The translations under genes and the position numbers were made by a program. A DNA stretch of 64,000 bases from CALHVX01 sp039198065 (GTDB lineage: Bacteria; Pseudomonadota; Gammaproteobacteria; Pseudomonadales; Azotimanducaceae). Within the stretch, counting starts at the first letter, position 1; the number at the start of each line of letters is the position of its first letter. Under the pieces are notes generated by a model. It was not told the origin of the DNA. It worked only from the letters and a program-made list of their open reading frames with translations, and searched no databases. The stretch lies in contig JBCCTU010000001.1 of the NCBI GenBank assembly GCA_039198065.1, positions 248,001-312,000 of the forward strand, given 5' to 3'. Positions 61,501 to 64,000 of the stretch are shown here, piece after piece.

Positions 61501-61665
61501 GATCAGGGTACGGCGGTGCTCATGACTCGCTTTTACCGGCGCTGGCTTGCCGGTCAGGCGGCGCCGCAGGCACTGCGGGAGGCGCAGCTTGCGCAACTCG
61601 CGGACGATCGGTTCAGACACCCGTATCATTGGTCGGCGTTCCAGGCGCTACCGGGCCGTTTGTAG
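58450..61665 (+). CDS. TPR-CHAT caspase-like protease, exported; start codon unresolved
   Basis: Protein-like sequence begins near 58450 with a signal-peptide-like stretch (VLAVLAFSAPLTSFALTAVP). A beta-sandwich typical of CHAT proteins follows (GTVDLAGTLLPGATARFRLEV), then helical TPR-like repeats (about 130-640), and a C-terminal CHAT domain with the dyad His933 (HLAAHGVSD) and Cys981 (LSACETSRG), numbered from 58450. No ATG, GTG or TTG occurs in this frame between about 57775 and 58690. The frame is open upstream to ATG 57721, overlapping the sigma stop, and ATG 57775 has AAGGGGAC, but the sequence there is Arg-rich and lies antiparallel in phase to the anti-sigma gene. 58450 is a CTG and only a working boundary. 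Confidence 0.85.
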   Translation: MDALSRAALLAGPRPVLAVLAFSAPLTSFALTAVPNTLPIGTVDLAGTLLPGATARFRLEVVPGCSELILDQRLGDLTLVMDGPHDRPRGGLAWSPWLRSVVDDAELEGMRETLRFQAGSDPLLLTVRWREGSAPEARYGLRYARCTAVGDLIGDRRARASQRRLARWHRRLGEQSVLRAAAARLELAQLGTSRQPLLEAQVLSALGDWRAASRRYPEPAPGADAAARRALALAHAESLERMGEREAAEQRLCRTVERVLGVSCSELLTEPLTEQVERGLTTDEWSASMLTLGNRLLIYLINRGAFDDIGRLGNLLERATATVSWPAQAEPLLNNLAAAAMLAGDPAQALVRFDEVLSFARAQNSLAGLASAYGNLGSVYDRLARYRDAEFAYRAAARYYRDARDAIGEAQILCRQGMQAYRLGALPRAEASLGQGAEQLLTRKQYYLGARCLVGQGRAVAEQGDHRRAAALFDRARQQAITAGDRGTEAEALLGQLSVADPEQTVALDAALAAFDFERELAFLKPTLLAARAQQARRGNAPDESLRRRFDEAIAAQEPHSLAALRLRVEYAELLYRRERWTALEDDLPSLRSDVEASVAAVTAGNRPFVAELLRRVADLDSLRLLHRAERAPPRAVQGLVRQALLASDTDSTRSPASRDRFSSASFETMGSKLGELITARQLSRNPEQRRALTAQIIAERTALLTPVPKSEEREARVNTSAQRKVPDWPSVLAGQALLRYQVSLQGIGVWVVTSTALHHQVVAEGDELTELIAASTAALGARAPVRALLESLGERLIAPLLPHLEGVTTLRIAADGPLNRLPFAALRLVRADGGSDYLIERFDVQPLLRWNDPTIAPPARPAAALLVAAASGESSGFPALPYAADELATIDRLLRGQPRPARIHRLERASATRSAVLEALRGNVDLVHLAAHGVSDPDFADLSGIYLESNSHGRSRSPFLGYTEVTQLNLTAELVVLSACETSRGVLRGSDGQQGLARAFADAGARWVLASLWAVEDQGTAVLMTRFYRRWLAGQAAPQALREAQLAQLADDRFRHPYHWSAFQALPGRL

Positions 61666-61718
61666 GTCCGTTAGCACCGGGTGCGACACAACGAAACGCA
61701 ATACAGGGAATCACACCG

Positions 61719-62126
61719 ATGGATTGGAACCTTACAACGCTCGAGTGCGACGAAGTGCTGGGCGATGCCGAACAGATCATTGCGAAAAAGGATGTACTGA
61801 GCTTCGCGGTTAAGGACAACCGCATCACCGTGTCGACCTCGAATGAGAAGTTTCGAGGCGTGTGGGAAAGCTTCGCGGCGGTAGACGTACCGGCGGACAC
61901 GATTCCGGAGCCGGACGCGAACAGCGCCATGGGCTTCATTTTGATTTTCGCTGAGCCTCATCCCAGTGGGGATGCTCACGTCATGCTGGTGCAGAAGCTG
62001 AAAGACGAGAAAGCCCCCTCGGGCATGGCGATCTTCGGATGGTTAGTGAGCATTGAACACTTCAAAGAGCACGGTGCGGTTCCTGGACCGAAGTCGCACA
62101 ACGGCTATTACCACCTGCCTCTTTGA
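61719..62126 (+). CDS. Uncharacterised 135-residue protein downstream of the CHAT gene
   Basis: Not recognised. Soluble, mixed alpha/beta, without signal peptide. It begins LTTLECDEVLGDAEQIIAKK and has FILIFAEPHPSGDAHVMLVQKL and FGWLVSIEHFKEHGAVPGPK. ATG 61719 has AGGGAA 8 bases upstream. It starts 53 bases after the CHAT stop on the same strand, so it is probably the last gene of the sigma/anti-sigma/CHAT unit and a candidate regulator or substrate. Its end is 5 bases from the convergent subtilase. Confidence 0.75.
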   Translation: MDWNLTTLECDEVLGDAEQIIAKKDVLSFAVKDNRITVSTSNEKFRGVWESFAAVDVPADTIPEPDANSAMGFILIFAEPHPSGDAHVMLVQKLKDEKAPSGMAIFGWLVSIEHFKEHGAVPGPKSHNGYYHLPL

Positions 62127-62131
62127 TCGGA

Positions 62132-63217
62132 TTACGGGCTAACCACCGGCGCTAAAAAGGCGTCGAGGTAGCTACGGTGTACGGCTCGAAAGCACGCGCG
62201 CTCGATGACTGCTCGCCGCAGCCGCGCGGGTTGTCGCGCGAGCAGTGGCTCAGTGGCAAGCAACCGTGCCGCGCACAGCGACACGGCGAGCGTTGCGTAC
62301 GATACGCCGCTGTCCTGGCGGATGCCTTGATGGCCCGTTGCTACGAGATGACCGAATCCCGGCGCGTGCACCGATCGGGGTAGCCGGGTAGTAGGCGCCT
62401 GTGGGCATCGCTCCGCGGAGGTCGCTGGGTACGATCTCCCCGGTCCGTCGCCGCTCAGGACACGCAGCACGGCAGCGCTCGCTGCCGGTTCGTTTCGATT
62501 CCCGGCCCAGCTGCACACGAGCAGTACGCCCAGTTCCGCGGTGAGTCGATTGATTGCTGCGTTCGCTACTGCCAGCGGCCCGAGCGCCAGGCTCATATTG
62601 ATAATTACGCAGCCCTGTTGAGCCAGACGCTCGAGCGCGATGAGTAGTCGAGACAGCCGGATCATGCCGCGATCGGCCTGCGGTGCCGGTTCGGCAATCC
62701 CTTCGAAGTACAGGCGCAGCTCCGGCGCGAGACCGAGAGTCATGCCGCAGGCGAGGCTTGCGATCCGGGTACCGTGTTCGGTCAGCCGTGAATCGTCGGG
62801 CGAATCATTGATGTACAGGTTTCCGTCACGCCGCGCGGCCGCCAGTTCGGGGTGGTGATCGTTGATGCCTGTATCGACAATGCCGACGGTGACCCTGTGC
62901 GGAGCCGCGGCGCCCGTCCGGAGATGCCAGCGGGTATCGGCATCGGATTCCTGATCCGTAAGGGGTGGCAGGCGGAATTCGACGGTCTGGTCAGCATGAA
63001 GCGCCACCCGTGGGTTGCTGCTGTGCACGCTGCGCTCCGTGATGAGCGTTCCGCAGAGCGGTAGCAGCCGATCACCGGGTGCGGGCGCAGTACCGTACTG
63101 GCTTAGCTTTGTCTCCAGCGCCCGGCGGCGAAGGTCGATCCGGGCGCTCAACCCCGCGCCGTTGGCGCGGGGTAGATGCTCGTTCAGGTCAAGCTGGGCA
63201 ATGGTCGTTCGTTGCAT
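62132..63217 (-). CDS. Subtilisin-like serine protease (S8 family) without signal peptide
   Basis: 361 residues with an intact triad: Asp115 (VGIVDTGIND), His148 (TEHGTRIASL) and Ser306 (SGVSYATL), plus the oxyanion Asn240 (WAGNRN). An N-terminal ~100-residue region precedes the domain. GVS replaces the usual GTS before the nucleophile. No hydrophobic signal is present, so the protein is predicted cytoplasmic or exported by another route. Its start overlaps the end of the desaturase gene by 34 bases on the same strand. It meets the CHAT-unit small protein end to end. Confidence 0.87.
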   Translation of the reverse strand: MQRTTIAQLDLNEHLPRANGAGLSARIDLRRRALETKLSQYGTAPAPGDRLLPLCGTLITERSVHSSNPRVALHADQTVEFRLPPLTDQESDADTRWHLRTGAAAPHRVTVGIVDTGINDHHPELAAARRDGNLYINDSPDDSRLTEHGTRIASLACGMTLGLAPELRLYFEGIAEPAPQADRGMIRLSRLLIALERLAQQGCVIINMSLALGPLAVANAAINRLTAELGVLLVCSWAGNRNEPAASAAVLRVLSGDGPGRSYPATSAERCPQAPTTRLPRSVHAPGFGHLVATGHQGIRQDSGVSYATLAVSLCAARLLATEPLLARQPARLRRAVIERACFRAVHRSYLDAFLAPVVSP

Positions 63218-64000
63218 TCCGAACCGGTTGCAGGCTCCGCTTTACGGAGCATATCCCCAAGCAGCGTCCGGTTACCGAAAAAGTAGCCGTCGTTGAGTTT
63301 GGCTTCGTCGCGGTAGCGTGGCATCGCCATGAGGCGTTCGTGCAGCCTGGGAAGCTCCGAGAACGCAACGTAGGGCTGCAGGTGGTGATCGAGGTGATAG
63401 GCCACCTGATGCGGTGCGAACAGAAAGCGCTCCACACTGCCACAGAGAATCGTGCGACTGGCATTGAACGCGTGGGTGTTCGGAAGCGCGAAATGCTCGG
63501 CGATGCTGCGTAGTCGCATGATCATGGGTAGAACCAGCAGCACGGGCGCTGCCCACAGCAACAGAAACTGCAACCAGCCGCCGAACACCGTCAGCAGCGC
63601 AGCTACGCCCAGATACAGGGCCAACCGCGCTCGTTTAAGCTTCTGCGTCGCAATGGCACCGCGACGCGGGGCGTTTCGCCTGTCGTCGCCGGCATCGACC
63701 GCACGATCGTCGGAGGCTCCGTCGCCAGATAGGTGCGTAAAACTGCGCAGCAGGTAGCGAACGCTTCCGATCCAGGACCACGCCAGGAATCGGGATGCCC
63801 CCTCACGACGGGGGAACAGCCAAAACCGCGCTTCGTCGTCGTCGCTGAGCTTACGTACCCAGTCCGGATCTTCTGGTCCGTTGAGCGCCTGATGATGCGC
63901 CAGGTGATCCGGACGATAGGTCTGCATTTTTACGAACAGCGGTGCACCGCACGCGAGTTCACCGAGCCACTCGTTGAGCCGTCGGTCGTCGTGAGCGAGC
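63184..64000 (-). CDS. Fatty acid desaturase family protein, 5'-truncated by the window edge
   Basis: Membrane di-iron oxygenase. The frame continues past ATG 63927 to the window edge, where residues DDRRLNEWLGELACGAPLFV precede the histidine box HLAHHQ; a second box HLDHHL is near the C-terminus. The first box HxxxH probably lies outside the window. Helices at about 105-150 of the shorter frame and the AEHFALPNTHAF segment fit the family. Reading from the edge gives about 271 residues. It runs into the subtilase gene with a 34-base overlap. Confidence 0.85.
   Translation of the reverse strand, partial: LAHDDRRLNEWLGELACGAPLFVKMQTYRPDHLAHHQALNGPEDPDWVRKLSDDDEARFWLFPRREGASRFLAWSWIGSVRYLLRSFTHLSGDGASDDRAVDAGDDRRNAPRRGAIATQKLKRARLALYLGVAALLTVFGGWLQFLLLWAAPVLLVLPMIMRLRSIAEHFALPNTHAFNASRTILCGSVERFLFAPHQVAYHLDHHLQPYVAFSELPRLHERLMAMPRYRDEAKLNDGYFFGNRTLLGDMLRKAEPATGSECNERPLPSLT

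Overview
The window reads as a compact, GC-rich chromosomal segment of a gammaproteobacterium. Three synteny blocks support this: thrB - DUF2782 - polA - yihA - cytochrome c4 - dsbA - endonuclease/exonuclease/phosphatase, the pqiABC lipid-transport operon, and a cytochrome oxidase assembly cluster. TonB receptors, cytochrome c, prohibitin and photolyase-like genes suggest an aerobic, environmental (perhaps marine) lineage. I cannot name the genus. No tRNA, rRNA, insertion sequence, prophage or CRISPR array is visible.

Layout. 0-5 kb: heme A synthase (truncated by the window edge), heme O synthase and a SCO copper chaperone, followed by egtB and egtD for ergothioneine. 5-17 kb: thrB, DUF2782, polA, an outer-membrane protein, yihA, cytochrome c4, dsbA, a phosphodiesterase-fold protein, a prohibitin and a double DsbA-fold protein. 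16.2-16.6 kb: a non-coding gap with a possible small RNA. 16.6-24 kb: a PhyH dioxygenase overlapping pqiA, then pqiB and pqiC; MFS transporter, DUF938 methyltransferase, ZntB-like transporter. 24-30 kb: a giant MscS-family channel, divergent from a secreted His-rich protein and a ZnuD-like zinc receptor. 30-37 kb: an acyl-CoA ligase, then an operon of outer-membrane barrel, repeat-rich DUF4384 lipoprotein and a Sel1/coiled-coil caspase. 37-44 kb: pyruvate kinase, acyltransferase, a TonB receptor under a TPP riboswitch, an SDR, an exported methyltransferase and a HAD phosphatase. 44-57 kb: an AruH/AruI-like arginine transaminase pathway, phhB, a HIT protein, two M48 proteases, cupin, MFS, a permuted-looking photolyase, GNAT, YheT hydrolase and a double MmcQ protein. 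57-64 kb: ECF sigma factor, membrane anti-sigma candidate, TPR-CHAT protease, a small unknown protein, a subtilase and a truncated fatty acid desaturase.

The two best candidates for undescribed biology are both caspase-clan (CD) protease modules about 23 kb apart. In the first (32.0-36.6 kb) the caspase and its lipoprotein partner share a short Arg-Gly-Leu-Val-Arg motif in linkers, which could be a processing or docking site. In the second (57.1-63.2 kb) a sigma factor, a single-pass anti-sigma candidate and an apparently exported CHAT protease form one transcription unit. That suggests protease-controlled sigma release, and the CHAT frame has no ordinary start codon where its domain begins. 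Other leads are CU-rich RNA hairpins upstream of the PhyH gene, a 34-codon ORF with a strong ribosome binding site, and a photolyase whose two domains appear in swapped order.
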